Origin: Halobacillus andaensis
GTDB lineage: Bacteria > Bacillota > Bacilli > Bacillales > Halobacillaceae
DNA: 64,000 nt
Reading direction: 5' to 3'
Assembly (NCBI RefSeq): GCF_014636475.1
Contig: NZ_BMEL01000002.1
Span: 186,001-250,000, forward strand
The notes beneath the pieces were generated by a model. That model worked only from the letters and a program-made list of their open reading frames with translations. It searched no databases and was not told where the DNA came from. The stretch's first letter is position 1. Every line of letters begins with the position of its first letter. The position numbers were made by a program, and so were the translations under genes. Shown one piece after another: positions 1-8,963 of the stretch.

Positions 1-46
1 AAATAAAAGAATCAGTAAAATAGATGGGAAAGCTCTCCCTGAATGA

Positions 47-95
47 TACCCCGAATTAAAGACATACTTAAAGAATGTCTATATTCGGGGTTTTG
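47..95. terminator. Intrinsic terminator
   Basis: Outer stem ACCCCGAAT/ATTCGGGGT (48-56 and 83-91) with inner stem GACAT/ATGTC, followed by TTTT on the plus strand. It probably ends a plus-strand gene lying left of the window. Confidence 0.7.
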
Positions 96-287
96 TATGT
101 TCAAAAAATCGAATACCCCTTTGTAATCTTGAAATCAGTCTTCATGAATCAGGGAGATCACTCAAGAAATATATATCTGCTGCTTGAGATAAGAAGAGTT
201 AGAAGCACAATTGGAACAGAAGACAGACTTTGAGACCTTCTTTGCGGAAGCTCCCCAGCTCGCGAACGTTTTGAGTTATTTGTATGC

Positions 288-316
288 TTGCACTGTATGG
301 CAAGATGTACTAAACT
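288..316 (+). promoter_or_regulatory. Probable SigA promoter of the fatR-like gene
   Basis: TTGCAC at 288-293, a 17-base spacer and TAAACT at 311-316. The operator palindrome begins six bases downstream, in the expected transcription start region, which fits autorepression. The -10 is a weak match. Confidence 0.45.
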
Positions 317-321
317 GATTA

Positions 322-339
322 GGAATGAATGTTCATTCC
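322..339 (+). promoter_or_regulatory. FatR-type operator 1
   Basis: The perfect 18-bp palindrome GGAATGAATGTTCATTCC lies between the promoter and the tetR-family gene. The same palindrome with one central base changed occurs before the P450 gene (968-985). Identical sites at both genes indicate that one repressor controls both. Confidence 0.8.
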
Positions 340-363
340 GCGACAGAAGGAGGAAGGTTTCAG

Positions 364-939
364 ATGCCAACATCCACAAGTAAACGTGATCATATCTTGC
401 ATAGTGCGCTGACTTTATTTGCAGAACGTGGATTCGATGCCACAACGATTCCGATGATTGCCAATGATGCCAACGTGGGAGCAGGAACCATATATCGCTA
501 TTTTGAGAACAAAGAGGTTCTCGTCAATACATTGTTTCAACATTATGTGACTTTGTTCACGAATACGCTGGAGGAAAATTATCCCCAAGACCATAGTATC
601 CGTGATCAATTTCATCATTTGTTTCAAGGGATGGTTCGTTTCACAAATGAACATGAGCATGCCCTTTATTTCATAAAAACACATAATGCTGCTTACTTTC
701 TTGACGATACGAGTCGAGAGCATTTTAATCATCTGCTGATGATTCTCCAGAATTTCATAGATGAGGGGAAAGAAGAAAAGCAAATCCGGGAGCTTCCATC
801 GAAGGCGTTAATTGCTATTATATTTGGTGGTTTTCTTGAGCTTTTTAAATTGATTCGTGCAGGTGACATCGAAGCATCGGACGAATTATTGGCAGGCGTA
901 GAGGAAAGCTGCTGGGACGCTGTGCGTCATCCTGAGTGA
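364..939 (+). CDS. fatR: TetR/AcrR-family repressor, FatR (YrhI)-like
   Basis: A 191-residue TetR-family regulator. The N-terminal helix-turn-helix lies at about residues 10-55 (a segment with AERGFDATTI, then GAGTIYRYFENKE), followed by an all-helical ligand domain. The ATG at 364 is chosen because AAGGAGGAAGG sits 8 bases upstream; the in-frame ATG at 325 lies inside the operator and has no ribosome binding site. The gene directly precedes a CYP102A P450 gene, and both carry the same palindrome. In B. subtilis FatR represses the CYP102A3 operon and is released by fatty acids; synteny and operators make the same role likely here. The exact ligand is inferred. Confidence 0.85.
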   Translation: MPTSTSKRDHILHSALTLFAERGFDATTIPMIANDANVGAGTIYRYFENKEVLVNTLFQHYVTLFTNTLEENYPQDHSIRDQFHHLFQGMVRFTNEHEHALYFIKTHNAAYFLDDTSREHFNHLLMILQNFIDEGKEEKQIRELPSKALIAIIFGGFLELFKLIRAGDIEASDELLAGVEESCWDAVRHPE

Positions 940-967
940 TGGGGCTCAGTTTTCTTCTCTAAGTTTA

Positions 968-985
968 GGAATGAATATTCATTCC
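968..985 (+). promoter_or_regulatory. FatR-type operator 2
   Basis: The perfect palindrome GGAATGAATATTCATTCC lies 35 bases before the P450 start codon. It differs from operator 1 only at one central base. Binding here would block transcription of the P450 gene. Confidence 0.8.
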
Positions 986-1019
986 GGTATTTTCAATTCC
1001 ATGAAAGAGGTGTTTGTTC

Positions 1020-4000
1020 ATGAATCATATAGAAAAACTTCCACAACCGAAATCCTATGGACCGCTCGGAAATTTACCGGGCATAGATAAAGAAAAACCC
1101 GTGCAATCGTTCATGAAGCATGCTCGGGAGCTTGGACCGATTTACCAATTTCATTTTCCAGGCCGGGTTAGCAACTTCGTTTCTAGTGCTCGTTTTGCTG
1201 CAGAAATCTGTGACGAAACGCGCTTTGATAAAAAATTGGGACCCGCCCTTCAAAAGGTACGCGCCTTTGGTGGAGATGGTTTGTTCACAAGTGAGACGGA
1301 GGAACCGAATTGGAAGAAAGCCCACAATATCTTGCTGCCTAGTTTCAGCCAGCAAGCGATGAAGGGGTATCATGAAAAAATGATCGATCTTGCTTCACAG
1401 CTGGTTCAAAAATGGGCCCGGCTTAATCCGAACGAGGAAGTTCATGTTCCGGATGACATGACACGCCTTACGCTGGACACGATCGGTTTGTGTGGATTCA
1501 ACTATCGTTTCAACAGCTTCTATCGTGAAGATTCTCATCCATTCGTAGAAAAAATGGTTCGTGCGATGGATGAATCGATGAGCCAGACGCAGCGGCTGGG
1601 TATTCAGGATAAGCTGATGGTCCGGTCTAAACGACAGTATAAAGAAGATATTGATTACATGTTCAATCTTGTCGATCAATTAATCGAAGAACGTAAACAA
1701 GCGGGTGATCAAGGAGAGGACGATTTACTTGCTCACATGTTGAAAGGAAAAGACCCTGAAACAGGGGAATCGCTGGATGATGAGAACATCCGATTTCAAA
1801 TCATCACATTCCTCATTGCCGGGCACGAAACAACGAGCGGTCTCCTTTCTTTTGCGACCTATTTTTTATTGAAACATCCTGAGAAATTACAGAAAGCCTA
1901 TCAAGAAGTGGATGAAGTGCTTGGTGATGATACGCCTTCTTATAAACAGGTGAAACAGTTGAAATATGTGCGGATGATCTTGAATGAAGCGTTACGATTA
2001 TGGCCGACTGCACCGGCTTTTTCTGTTTTTGCCAAGGAAGATACGACCCTTGATGGAGAATATGAGGTTGAAAAAGGAGATACGTTCACCCTCCTTATAC
2101 CGGAGCTGCACCGTGACTCGTCCGTCTGGGGAGAAGATGCCGAAGCGTTTAAACCGGAGCGGTTTGAAGATCCCGCAAACATTCCGCATCATGCTTATAA
2201 ACCTTTTGGCAATGGGCAGCGGGCGTGCATTGGGCAACAGTTCGCTCTTCATGAAGCGACGCTCGTTCTCGGCATGGTCTTGCAGTGTTTTGAGCTTGAA
2301 GATCATACGGATTATGAACTGGACGTTAAAGAAACGCTAACATTTAAGCCAGACGGATTAACGATGAAAGTGAAATCCAGAAAAGAAGCAAGGGTATTCC
2401 AAGCGCCAGCAGACGCAGATAAAAAAGAAACCTCCGTAGAATCGAAGGCGAAGCCAGTCATCCAATCTCATGGCACACCATTACTTGTGTTATTTGGATC
2501 TAATTTGGGAACGGCAGAGGGGGTAGCCCGAGAGCTTGCGGAAACCGCTCGATATCAGGGATTTGAAGTAACGACAGCTCCACTTGATGAGTTTGCTGGG
2601 AAACTTCCCACTGAAGGGGCTGTCTTGGTTGTATCTGCGTCCTATAACGGAAACCCGCCGGATAATGCGGTCTCCTTTATGGATTGGCTTCCTTCTGCTG
2701 CCGAAGCTGATCTGGAAGGGGTAACCTACGCTGTCTTCGGCTGCGGGGATCGTAATTGGGCGAACACCTATCAACGCATTCCTGCCATTATCGATGGAGA
2801 ACTCGAAGCCAAAGGGGCCACAAGACTCCTTGAACGTGGAGAAGGAGATGCAAGTGAAGACTTTGATGGGGATTTTGAAAAATGGCAGGAGCGTTTATGG
2901 CCGTGTTTAGCGGATCATTTTCATCTTGAGCTGGAGAAAGGGGATCATACGTCTAGTCACGTGTCTATGGAATTCGTCAGTGGGGTCAGCTATACACCAG
3001 TTGCCCGCACGTATGATGCTTTCTCAGCCGTTGTTCATGACAACCAGGAACTCTTGAATTCTCGTGATCGCAGTACTCGTCACATTGATGTGCAGCTGCC
3101 TTCAGGCGTCACCTACAAGGAGGGCGATCACCTTGGCGTGCTGCCCGAAAATCCATCAGCACTTGTAAACAGGGTGTTGAGCCGGTTTGGAATAAAAGGA
3201 GAAGAGTACGTCATTCTTGGAGAAGGTACAGGGAGAGCGAACCACCTGCCTACCAACCAACCTGTTCAGCTTGTGCAATTGTTATCGTCTTATGTGGAAC
3301 TGCAAGAGCCTGCGACTCGCGCACAAATTCGTGAGCTTGCAGCGAGCAATCCTTGCCCTCCACACAAAATGGAGCTTGAACAACTCGTAGAGGATGACAT
3401 CTATAAACGAGAGATTTTGGAAAAACGCCAGACCATGCTTGAACTGCTGGAAGCTTATCCTTCCTGTGAAATGGAATTTGAACGCTTTATCTCATTGCTG
3501 CCATCCTTGAAAGTCCGTTACTATTCGATCTCTAGTTCTCCACGTGTGGACGAACATCAAACAAGTATTACGGTCAGTGTCGTCCGTGGAGAGGCCTGGA
3601 GCGGCAAAGGTGAGTATGAGGGAGTGGCTTCTAATTATCTGGCATCACGAGAGAAGGGGGACAAAATCGCCTGTTTCATTCGCACTCCTCAATCGGACTT
3701 TCAGCTGCCTGACGACCCTGCAACTCCGATGATTCTCGTAGGACCAGGAACGGGAATCGCGCCATTTAGAGGATTCATCCAGGCTCGCCGTATCATGCAG
3801 CAGGAAGGGAAAACGCTGGGAAGTGCTCACCTGTACTTCGGATGCCGTCATCCAGAACAGGACTTTTTATATGAAAAAGAACTGAAGGAAGCCGAACGCC
3901 TCGGGCTTATTGAACTTCATAGTGCTTTTTCTAGACAGGAGAATGAAGAAAAGGTGTATGTACAGCATTTGATGAAGAAAAATGCACAAACGATTCTTTC

Positions 4001-4187
4001 TCTTTTAGATCAAGGAGGCCACCTGTACATTTGTGGGGATGGCAGCAAGATGGCTCCTGAAGTGATGGATACACTGATCAGGTGTTATCAAGACCTTCAT
4101 CAGACAAGCGATCAAGAAGCAGCTGCATGGTTGGAAGGACTTGAACAATCGGGTCGCTTGGCGAAGGATGTCTGGTCTGGATCTTAA
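1020..4187 (+). CDS. Bifunctional cytochrome P450/NADPH-P450 reductase, CYP102A (BM3) type
   Basis: A 1055-residue self-sufficient fatty-acid hydroxylase, as long as P450 BM3. The heme domain (about 1-455) has the I-helix oxygen-activating motif AGHETTS (about 267-273) and the heme-ligand motif [10 protein letters not shown] with Cys403. A linker leads to a flavodoxin-like FMN domain (about 480-630, [11 protein letters not shown]), then FAD and NADPH domains (about 660-1055; [35 protein letters not shown]). It uses NADPH and O2 to hydroxylate medium- and long-chain fatty acids in the cytosol. Start ATG at 1020 has AAAGAGGTG upstream. A FatR-like repressor gene and operator precede it. Family assignment is firm; substrate range is inferred. 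Confidence 0.95.
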   Translation: MNHIEKLPQPKSYGPLGNLPGIDKEKPVQSFMKHARELGPIYQFHFPGRVSNFVSSARFAAEICDETRFDKKLGPALQKVRAFGGDGLFTSETEEPNWKKAHNILLPSFSQQAMKGYHEKMIDLASQLVQKWARLNPNEEVHVPDDMTRLTLDTIGLCGFNYRFNSFYREDSHPFVEKMVRAMDESMSQTQRLGIQDKLMVRSKRQYKEDIDYMFNLVDQLIEERKQAGDQGEDDLLAHMLKGKDPETGESLDDENIRFQIITFLIAGHETTSGLLSFATYFLLKHPEKLQKAYQEVDEVLGDDTPSYKQVKQLKYVRMILNEALRLWPTAPAFSVFAKEDTTLDGEYEVEKGDTFTLLIPELHRDSSVWGEDAEAFKPERFEDPANIPHHAYKPFGNGQRACIGQQFALHEATLVLGMVLQCFELEDHTDYELDVKETLTFKPDGLTMKVKSRKEARVFQAPADADKKETSVESKAKPVIQSHGTPLLVLFGSNLGTAEGVARELAETARYQGFEVTTAPLDEFAGKLPTEGAVLVVSASYNGNPPDNAVSFMDWLPSAAEADLEGVTYAVFGCGDRNWANTYQRIPAIIDGELEAKGATRLLERGEGDASEDFDGDFEKWQERLWPCLADHFHLELEKGDHTSSHVSMEFVSGVSYTPVARTYDAFSAVVHDNQELLNSRDRSTRHIDVQLPSGVTYKEGDHLGVLPENPSALVNRVLSRFGIKGEEYVILGEGTGRANHLPTNQPVQLVQLLSSYVELQEPATRAQIRELAASNPCPPHKMELEQLVEDDIYKREILEKRQTMLELLEAYPSCEMEFERFISLLPSLKVRYYSISSSPRVDEHQTSITVSVVRGEAWSGKGEYEGVASNYLASREKGDKIACFIRTPQSDFQLPDDPATPMILVGPGTGIAPFRGFIQARRIMQQEGKTLGSAHLYFGCRHPEQDFLYEKELKEAERLGLIELHSAFSRQENEEKVYVQHLMKKNAQTILSLLDQGGHLYICGDGSKMAPEVMDTLIRCYQDLHQTSDQEAAAWLEGLEQSGRLAKDVWSGS

Positions 4188-4548
4188 GGTTTTTTACGAA
4201 TTCTTGGTCAGGGCATTATTAGAAAAAGCCTCACGCACAAAGAGGATGACACAAAACTGAATAAAGTAAAAAATAATCCGAACGATTCTGTAGAAATCAG
4301 TTCGGATTATTTATGTTAAAGAGAAATTACACATCGCTCCGTCAAAATGCTTCGCTTTCAGTGCGCCGGGTACAAGGTACCGAAATTCACACTTGGCACT
4401 TCGCTCTTTTACAGCTTTTCGGTACCTGGTACCCTTATGTTCCCTTGCTGCAATAGAGCTGCTCCACTGTTTCGGTATTTTGACTACGCTAATGATTTTC
4501 GGTTAAAGTTATCTCCACCAGCTCTGAACGACTTCTTTTTCTATCTTT
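4188..4548. other. Gene-free stretch between convergent genes
   Basis: No gene is supported. A repeat copy with a hairpin occupies 4251-4347 and may serve as the terminator for the P450 gene. A short inverted repeat built on GGTACC occurs near 4370-4430. The plus-strand frame at 4347-4598 runs into the symporter gene on the other strand and lacks coding features. Confidence 0.6.
4251..4347 (+). repeat. Intergenic repeat A, copy 1 (97 bp)
   Basis: It contains a hairpin with 12-bp arms (AATAATCCGAAC at 4272-4283, its complement at 4300-4311). It shares ACAAAACTGA, the whole hairpin and ATCGCTCCGTCAAAA with the inverted copy at 45247-45342, in the same order. Two such copies 41 kb apart suggest a dispersed non-autonomous element or the end of an insertion sequence. 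Confidence 0.7.
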
Positions 4549-6162
4549 TTAAGAGACGACCTGCTCTTGAGCAGATTCTTCTGTCACTTTCGGTTTGATA
4601 TAAATAATGCTTCCGATAAATATGGCTAGTACATTAAGGAAGAGTGTCATGCCTACAACACCAGCGGCGTGAAGAGATTCATAGAACAATCCGTTAACGA
4701 CAAGCAGCGCTGCAAGGGTAGTCAACACAACGGCTCCTTTTACAGAACGATTGTTGGTAATCTTCCAATTTCCATAGTTGAAAGCAACGGTAAACAGAAC
4801 CATAACAAGAATGTTGACGCTCATTCCTACCCAAACCGGGTGGATATTCAAGAAGAAATCAGTTGGGTGCCAATTACTTAAGTGGTACCAGATCAAGCCT
4901 GCTGCGAACCCGCCAAATAGGGCGCCGAGGACGGCTCGCTTTGTAACGAGCGGCCAGAATAAAGCAGCGACGACTGGTGCGAAGGTGGCTGAGTTTCTCA
5001 TGGTCCAGGCGAGTACGTTCCACCAGGCGGCTTGTTCTGTGCGCAGGAAGCCGAAGATGATCATAAGTCCAGTCAGCAGCAGCAGTGACCATTTTGTATA
5101 TTTCACAAGCTGTTCTGGAGAAGCTCCAGGGAAAATGGCGCTCCCGACGTCTTTACCAAGACTTGTTGCTCCTGAGAACTGACAAGGTGCTCCCCATCCG
5201 AGAGCACAAGCCCAGATGCCTAAGAAGAACAGACCGACGAATGGAGCGGGCAGCACTTCCATTAAATATTGTGGGAGAGCAACGAGTCCTAAACTTGCGT
5301 CTGGAACAACAGCAGCGGCAGATAAGCCAAATAAAATACCTAATAGAATAAAAGGAACACTCATCACTTCTGCAACGATTAAGCCTTTGCGGCCTTCTTC
5401 CGGCGTTTTACAAGATAACGCCATCTGAAAAGCAGCCTGCGCTAAAATCACGTTTACTAGGAAAGTGGCAAACCATACAAGGATCACTTGAAGGCCGGCA
5501 CCGCCCCAATCAAACATGTTCGGCTGATCGGCTGCAAGCTGCTGCAAGCCGGAGATGCCTGGATTGATAAAGAAGGCCACAGTACCAATGATAAACATGA
5601 TGGCAAAAACAAACGTGTTCATCGTTTGTGTAAATGCGACCGACCACATTCCGCCTGCCTGTAAATAAACAAACAGTAAGAGGGCTGTAAAAGCGACGGA
5701 TAAGGATAACGAAACGCCGGTAAACACGTGAAAGGCAGAAGCAAAGGCAATGGCTGTAGCTACGGACCACATCGGAAAGGCAAAGGCCGTAATCGCGCCT
5801 GATAAAGCTTTCGCGCGTCTGCCGAATTGATCGCCGATTAAACCGGTAATCGTGACGATTAACTTTTCACGGAATGACTTAATTAATAATAAGGCGATCA
5901 GTAAGACTTGAAGTGTTTCTGCTACGCCGTACCAAATCGCTGAAATGCCGGTCAGGTAGGAAAGCTCGACAATTGATATATACGTCGACCCTGAGAAGAG
6001 TCCGGTAATACAAAAGGCAACCGTCCACCATCTAAACGTCCGCCCGCCTACGAAATATTGCTCTCCTCTGTTGGCTTTTCGTTTTGCTACATTACCTGCG
6101 ATGATGAGGGCAAGGGTATATAAAACGGCGAGTGAAATGACCCAAAATCCATATGAACTCAT
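4549..6162 (-). CDS. Sodium:solute symporter family transporter
   Basis: A 537-residue membrane protein of the SSS family with about 13 hydrophobic segments. The N-terminal region has the usual family pattern (GEQYFVGGRTFRWW, then FSGSTYISIVE). ATG at 6162 is chosen because AAGGAGG sits 7 bases upstream; it overlaps the stop of the upstream OsmC-like gene as ATGA, so the two are translationally coupled. The pair is downstream of a SAM-I riboswitch, which suggests a substrate tied to methionine, cysteine or another sulfur compound. SSS substrates cannot be read from sequence, so this is inference from regulation. The last residues overlap a region with no obvious terminator. Confidence 0.85.
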   Translation of the reverse strand: MSSYGFWVISLAVLYTLALIIAGNVAKRKANRGEQYFVGGRTFRWWTVAFCITGLFSGSTYISIVELSYLTGISAIWYGVAETLQVLLIALLLIKSFREKLIVTITGLIGDQFGRRAKALSGAITAFAFPMWSVATAIAFASAFHVFTGVSLSLSVAFTALLLFVYLQAGGMWSVAFTQTMNTFVFAIMFIIGTVAFFINPGISGLQQLAADQPNMFDWGGAGLQVILVWFATFLVNVILAQAAFQMALSCKTPEEGRKGLIVAEVMSVPFILLGILFGLSAAAVVPDASLGLVALPQYLMEVLPAPFVGLFFLGIWACALGWGAPCQFSGATSLGKDVGSAIFPGASPEQLVKYTKWSLLLLTGLMIIFGFLRTEQAAWWNVLAWTMRNSATFAPVVAALFWPLVTKRAVLGALFGGFAAGLIWYHLSNWHPTDFFLNIHPVWVGMSVNILVMVLFTVAFNYGNWKITNNRSVKGAVVLTTLAALLVVNGLFYESLHAAGVVGMTLFLNVLAIFIGSIIYIKPKVTEESAQEQVVS

Positions 6163-6641
6163 GCTTGTTCCTCCTTGTTGATGTTCCAAATCACTTCAAT
6201 TTTCACGTCTGCATCCTTAAACAAGTTGTAAGCCGGACAGCGTTTCTGTACGCGTTGAATAAAATCTTCTCCGTCTACTTCTTCCTCTGCAAACGTAACG
6301 TCCACTTGCAGCGTCACGGTTTGAAAGTGCGGGCTCACATCAGCTGTCCCGAACAATCCTCTGCGATCGATGGCTCCGCTAGAAGAAGCATCCAGCTTTT
6401 CAATCGTTAACTCTTTTTCCTTCGCCACCATTTCAACAACGATCATGAAACAGCCGTTTAGCGAGCCGATGATATATTCCATAGGTGTTAATGCTTCATT
6501 TGAACCGCCAAGCTTCTCTGGTTCATCAATCGTAAACGTAAAATCCCGAATCGCGTGCTCATTCTGAAACTGACTGGTGCGCTTGCTTTGCGTCTCAATG
6601 GAACGTAATGCTGACTTCTTCTGTGTTTGTTGATCTGCCAT
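6159..6641 (-). CDS. OsmC-family protein
   Basis: A 160-residue protein of the OsmC/Ohr fold. This family reduces organic hydroperoxides through two cysteines or has other thiol roles. Visible pattern: PMEYIIGSLNGCFMIVVEMVAKEKEL (residues about 50-80) and a C-terminal RCPAYNLF, giving one cysteine in each of the two usual positions. Start ATG has GGAGGGA upstream. It is the first gene behind a SAM-I riboswitch and overlaps the symporter start. The riboswitch links it to sulfur metabolism rather than simple osmotic or peroxide stress. The true substrate is unknown. Confidence 0.85.
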   Translation of the reverse strand: MADQQTQKKSALRSIETQSKRTSQFQNEHAIRDFTFTIDEPEKLGGSNEALTPMEYIIGSLNGCFMIVVEMVAKEKELTIEKLDASSSGAIDRRGLFGTADVSPHFQTVTLQVDVTFAEEEVDGEDFIQRVQKRCPAYNLFKDADVKIEVIWNINKEEQA

Positions 6642-6665
6642 TTAATTTTCCCTCCGTTTAAAATA

Positions 6666-6709
6666 TAAAAAAACCCTTCTACTTTTCTGTTAGAAAAATA
6701 GAAGGGTTG
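6666..6709 (-). terminator. Riboswitch expression-platform terminator
   Basis: On the minus strand, AACCCTTCTA and TAGAAGGGTT form a long stem followed by seven T residues. It lies directly after the SAM aptamer and 25 bases before the OsmC gene, so it is the expected regulated terminator. Confidence 0.9.
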
Positions 6710-6724
6710 GTTTGAACGTCCCGA

Positions 6725-6830
6725 CTCTTATCTTTCAGACAGAAAGTGTCTGCTGGAAGGAGCACCTTGTTTTTTAAACAGGTTGCCGCGGGATCAAAGG
6801 ACCAGGTTCCTCCACCGCTCTCGATAAGAA
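6725..6830 (-). promoter_or_regulatory. SAM-I (S-box) riboswitch aptamer
   Basis: Read on the minus strand it carries the S-box conserved blocks in order: CTTATCGAGAGCGGTGGAGG, then CTGG..CC, CGGCAACC, AAGGTGCTCC and GAAAGATAAGAG closing the P1 stem. A terminator follows. S-box RNAs switch genes off when S-adenosylmethionine is abundant. Here the controlled genes are an OsmC-like protein and an SSS symporter, not the usual biosynthetic genes. Confidence 0.93.
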
Positions 6831-6849
6831 TTTTATGAATTTAACGACT

Positions 6850-6879
6850 ATTCTACTTGTATATTGAATAGTCTGTCAA
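6850..6879 (-). promoter_or_regulatory. SigA promoter of the riboswitch operon
   Basis: On the minus strand TTGACA (6874-6879), an 18-base spacer and TAGAAT (6850-6855). It sits 20 bases before the aptamer. Confidence 0.75.
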
Positions 6880-7006
6880 TAGTTTTTTTAAAATTAGCTT
6901 TGGAAACAAGAAAAGGCGGGACGAGCGAGTCGCTTTACGTTTTACAGGCTAATAAAACAGTTTGACCCCAGGTAGACTCATTGAATTACGCGGATTATCT
7001 ATCAAA

Positions 7007-7035
7007 AAAACTCCGGCCATAGACCGGAGTTTTTA
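7007..7035 (-). terminator. Intrinsic terminator
   Basis: AAAACTCCGG/CCGGAGTTTT hairpin with T tracts on both strands, just past the stop of the OFA transporter gene. Confidence 0.85.
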
Positions 7036-7044
7036 GCTCATATA

Positions 7045-8319
7045 TTAATAGTTTACCGCTTCTTCTTCTCTTTGTTTCTCATGCATCTCTCTCTCAATCT
7101 TCTTAATGTCTCGCTTCATAAAGATGGAAAGAATAAACGCAAGTGTGATTAACGCGAAGAATACATAAAATACGGCCGTGTACCCATTGGTTTGTGCTCT
7201 AATTTGTGAAACAAGCATCGGGCCGAATACGCCTCCGAGCGACCAAGTCGTTAGGAGATAGCCGTGAATGGAGCCGAGCTGCTTCGTTCCAAACAAGTCG
7301 CCGATAAACGCAGGAAGGTTGGAGAATCCGCCTCCGTAACAGCTGACGACGAGGAAAATAAACACTTGGAACAAGATAACATTTGTCGTTAATGGAAGGG
7401 TGAAAAAGGCAATCATTTGGATCACGAAAAAGATGAAAAAAACATTGGACCGGCCAAGATAGTCTGAAGCTGCGGCCCAGCCAATTCGTCCTCCGCCATT
7501 AAAGATCCCCATGATCCCGACCATCGTTGCGGCTGCAGCGGCTGATAAACCGACGACTTCCTGAGCCATCGGAGATGCAACGGAAATCATCATAATTCCC
7601 GCGGTCGTGTTAATGAGCATCATGCCCCATAACAGCCAGAATCGTCTTGTCTTCACCGCTTCTCTTGACGTTAATTGCTGCAAGTCTTTTTTAAAGACCT
7701 TTTTCCCGGAAGCCATATCTTTTTTCATAGAAGACGGCATCCAGCCTTCTGGAGGCGGTGCAATGTATGAAGCACCGAGCATAATAAATATAAAATAAGC
7801 AGCGCCTAGTAAGTAAAATGCATTAGAGATTCCTACAGATGACATTAAGCTGTCAGCTAAGGGCGCTGTAATAAGAGCTCCTGTTCCAAAGCCCAGTACG
7901 GCTAATCCAGTTGCTAATCCTCTTCGGTCAGGGAACCACTTTACAAGGGTGGAAACAGGTGAAATATAACCAATTCCAAGTCCCAGGCCGCTTGCAAGCC
8001 CGTAAGTAAGCAGAAAAAGGGGAAGGGATTCGACGGCAATGGCCACTCCGGATCCAGCTTGTCCTATTCCAAATAACACAGCGGAGACCATCGCTGATTT
8101 ACGCGGTCCGCTTTTTTCAACAAATTTTCCAAACAGGGCGGCTGAGGAACCAGCGAGCGCCATCATAATTGTAAATGCGATCGTTACTTGAGTAGGTGTC
8201 CAGCCCATTGCTTCACTGACGGGAGTCGTGTAAACGCTGTATGCGTACGCGCCCCCGATGGAGAGATGAATGGCAATAGCTGATAAAGCAATCAGCCATC
8301 TGTTTTTCGTTGCTTCCAT
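7045..8319 (-). CDS. MFS transporter, oxalate/formate antiporter (OFA) family
   Basis: A 424-residue protein with 12 predicted membrane segments and a charged C-terminal tail. The N-terminal pattern RWLIALSAIAIHLSIGGAYAYSVYTTP is typical of OFA members, which exchange or import small carboxylates such as oxalate, formate or lactate. ATG is preceded by AGGAGGAACAAC. A good CcpA cre box lies 25 bases upstream, so carbon catabolite control is likely. The exact substrate cannot be named. It is transcribed alone and ends at a clear terminator. Confidence 0.85.
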   Translation of the reverse strand: MEATKNRWLIALSAIAIHLSIGGAYAYSVYTTPVSEAMGWTPTQVTIAFTIMMALAGSSAALFGKFVEKSGPRKSAMVSAVLFGIGQAGSGVAIAVESLPLFLLTYGLASGLGLGIGYISPVSTLVKWFPDRRGLATGLAVLGFGTGALITAPLADSLMSSVGISNAFYLLGAAYFIFIMLGASYIAPPPEGWMPSSMKKDMASGKKVFKKDLQQLTSREAVKTRRFWLLWGMMLINTTAGIMMISVASPMAQEVVGLSAAAAATMVGIMGIFNGGGRIGWAAASDYLGRSNVFFIFFVIQMIAFFTLPLTTNVILFQVFIFLVVSCYGGGFSNLPAFIGDLFGTKQLGSIHGYLLTTWSLGGVFGPMLVSQIRAQTNGYTAVFYVFFALITLAFILSIFMKRDIKKIEREMHEKQREEEAVNY

Positions 8320-8343
8320 GTTGTTCCTCCTCTATGTACGGTT

Positions 8344-8357
8344 TGTAAGCGTATACA
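8344..8357 (-). promoter_or_regulatory. Catabolite-responsive element (cre)
   Basis: TGTAAGCGTATACA matches the Bacillus cre consensus at 13 of 14 positions. Its place just before the OFA transporter start codon suggests repression by CcpA when preferred sugars are present. Confidence 0.65.
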
Positions 8358-8477
8358 AATGAGGATACACGGTGTGGAATGCAAAATCAAATTATTTAGA
8401 AAACTTTAAAAAATCTGAACAAAAAGACCTGTTTTTCCAGAAGCTGTTATTCTCGAGAGCACGGCTTTTATTTTAGA

Positions 8478-8855
8478 TTAAATGGTTGTTTCGCTCATGA
8501 GAGCATGGACGTTTCCATCCGTGTCTTCAAAAAACGTCATCCACGTTTCCGAATGATCCATTTTAGCCACGACGTGAGGCTCGTCTATGAAGGAGACACC
8601 TTTTTCTTTCAGTGCCTCATAGGTTTGCTCAATATCATCTGATTGAAAGTAAATCACAGAACTGTGAAGAGAAAACTTTTCTTTTTCAGGAAGAGTTAAC
8701 AGGATGCGAACGTCATTGCATTCCAGGAAAGCCATCGTTTCCGTATGAAACAGCAGTTGAAGACCTAATTGATGTTGATAAAAATGAAGCGCTCGTTCAA
8801 CATTTTGTACAGGAACCCCAATTTGACCGATCTTTCGAATGGTTGCAGTGTACAT
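8478..8855 (-). CDS. VOC-superfamily (glyoxalase-like) protein
   Basis: A 125-residue protein with two beta-alpha-beta-beta-beta modules of the vicinal oxygen chelate fold: KIGQIGVPVQNVERALHFYQHQLGL at the start and MTFFEDTDGNVHALMSE at the end. The conserved Glu/His metal ligands appear incomplete in the first module. Start ATG follows AAGGAGAGAG. Members include glyoxalases, dioxygenases and antibiotic-binding proteins; no specific reaction can be assigned. It stands alone, divergent from the downstream transporter. Confidence 0.8.
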   Translation of the reverse strand: MYTATIRKIGQIGVPVQNVERALHFYQHQLGLQLLFHTETMAFLECNDVRILLTLPEKEKFSLHSSVIYFQSDDIEQTYEALKEKGVSFIDEPHVVAKMDHSETWMTFFEDTDGNVHALMSETTI

Positions 8856-8963
8856 CGTCTCTCTCCTTATGGATCTTTTTATTAAAATTATACATGATCA
8901 AGGGGAGGGAAAGGCGTATGATAAGATAGAAATGGAATTTATTTTGAAAAGGTCGGAGTTCAA

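Larger units (their letters stand above)
1..363. other. Gene-free stretch at window start
   Basis: No convincing gene lies here. It holds a terminator hairpin (47-95) for a gene outside the window, then about 190 bases in which I recognise nothing, then the promoter and operator of the TetR-type gene that follows. The open frame on the minus strand between 158 and 445 has no ribosome binding site and overlaps the regulator gene, so I treat it as spurious. Confidence 0.6.
6642..7044 (-). other. Gene-free stretch holding a riboswitch leader
   Basis: From right to left it holds the terminator of the OFA transporter gene (7007-7035), about 125 bases without recognised content, and then the SAM riboswitch transcript: promoter, aptamer and terminator before the OsmC gene. 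Confidence 0.8.

Noticed and set aside
158-445. Minus-strand open frame across the fatR start
   Set aside because: No ribosome site, no recognisable domain, and it overlaps the regulator gene and operator.
4347-4598. Plus-strand open frame after the P450 gene
   Set aside because: It begins in a repeat and ends inside the symporter gene on the other strand; composition is not protein-like.
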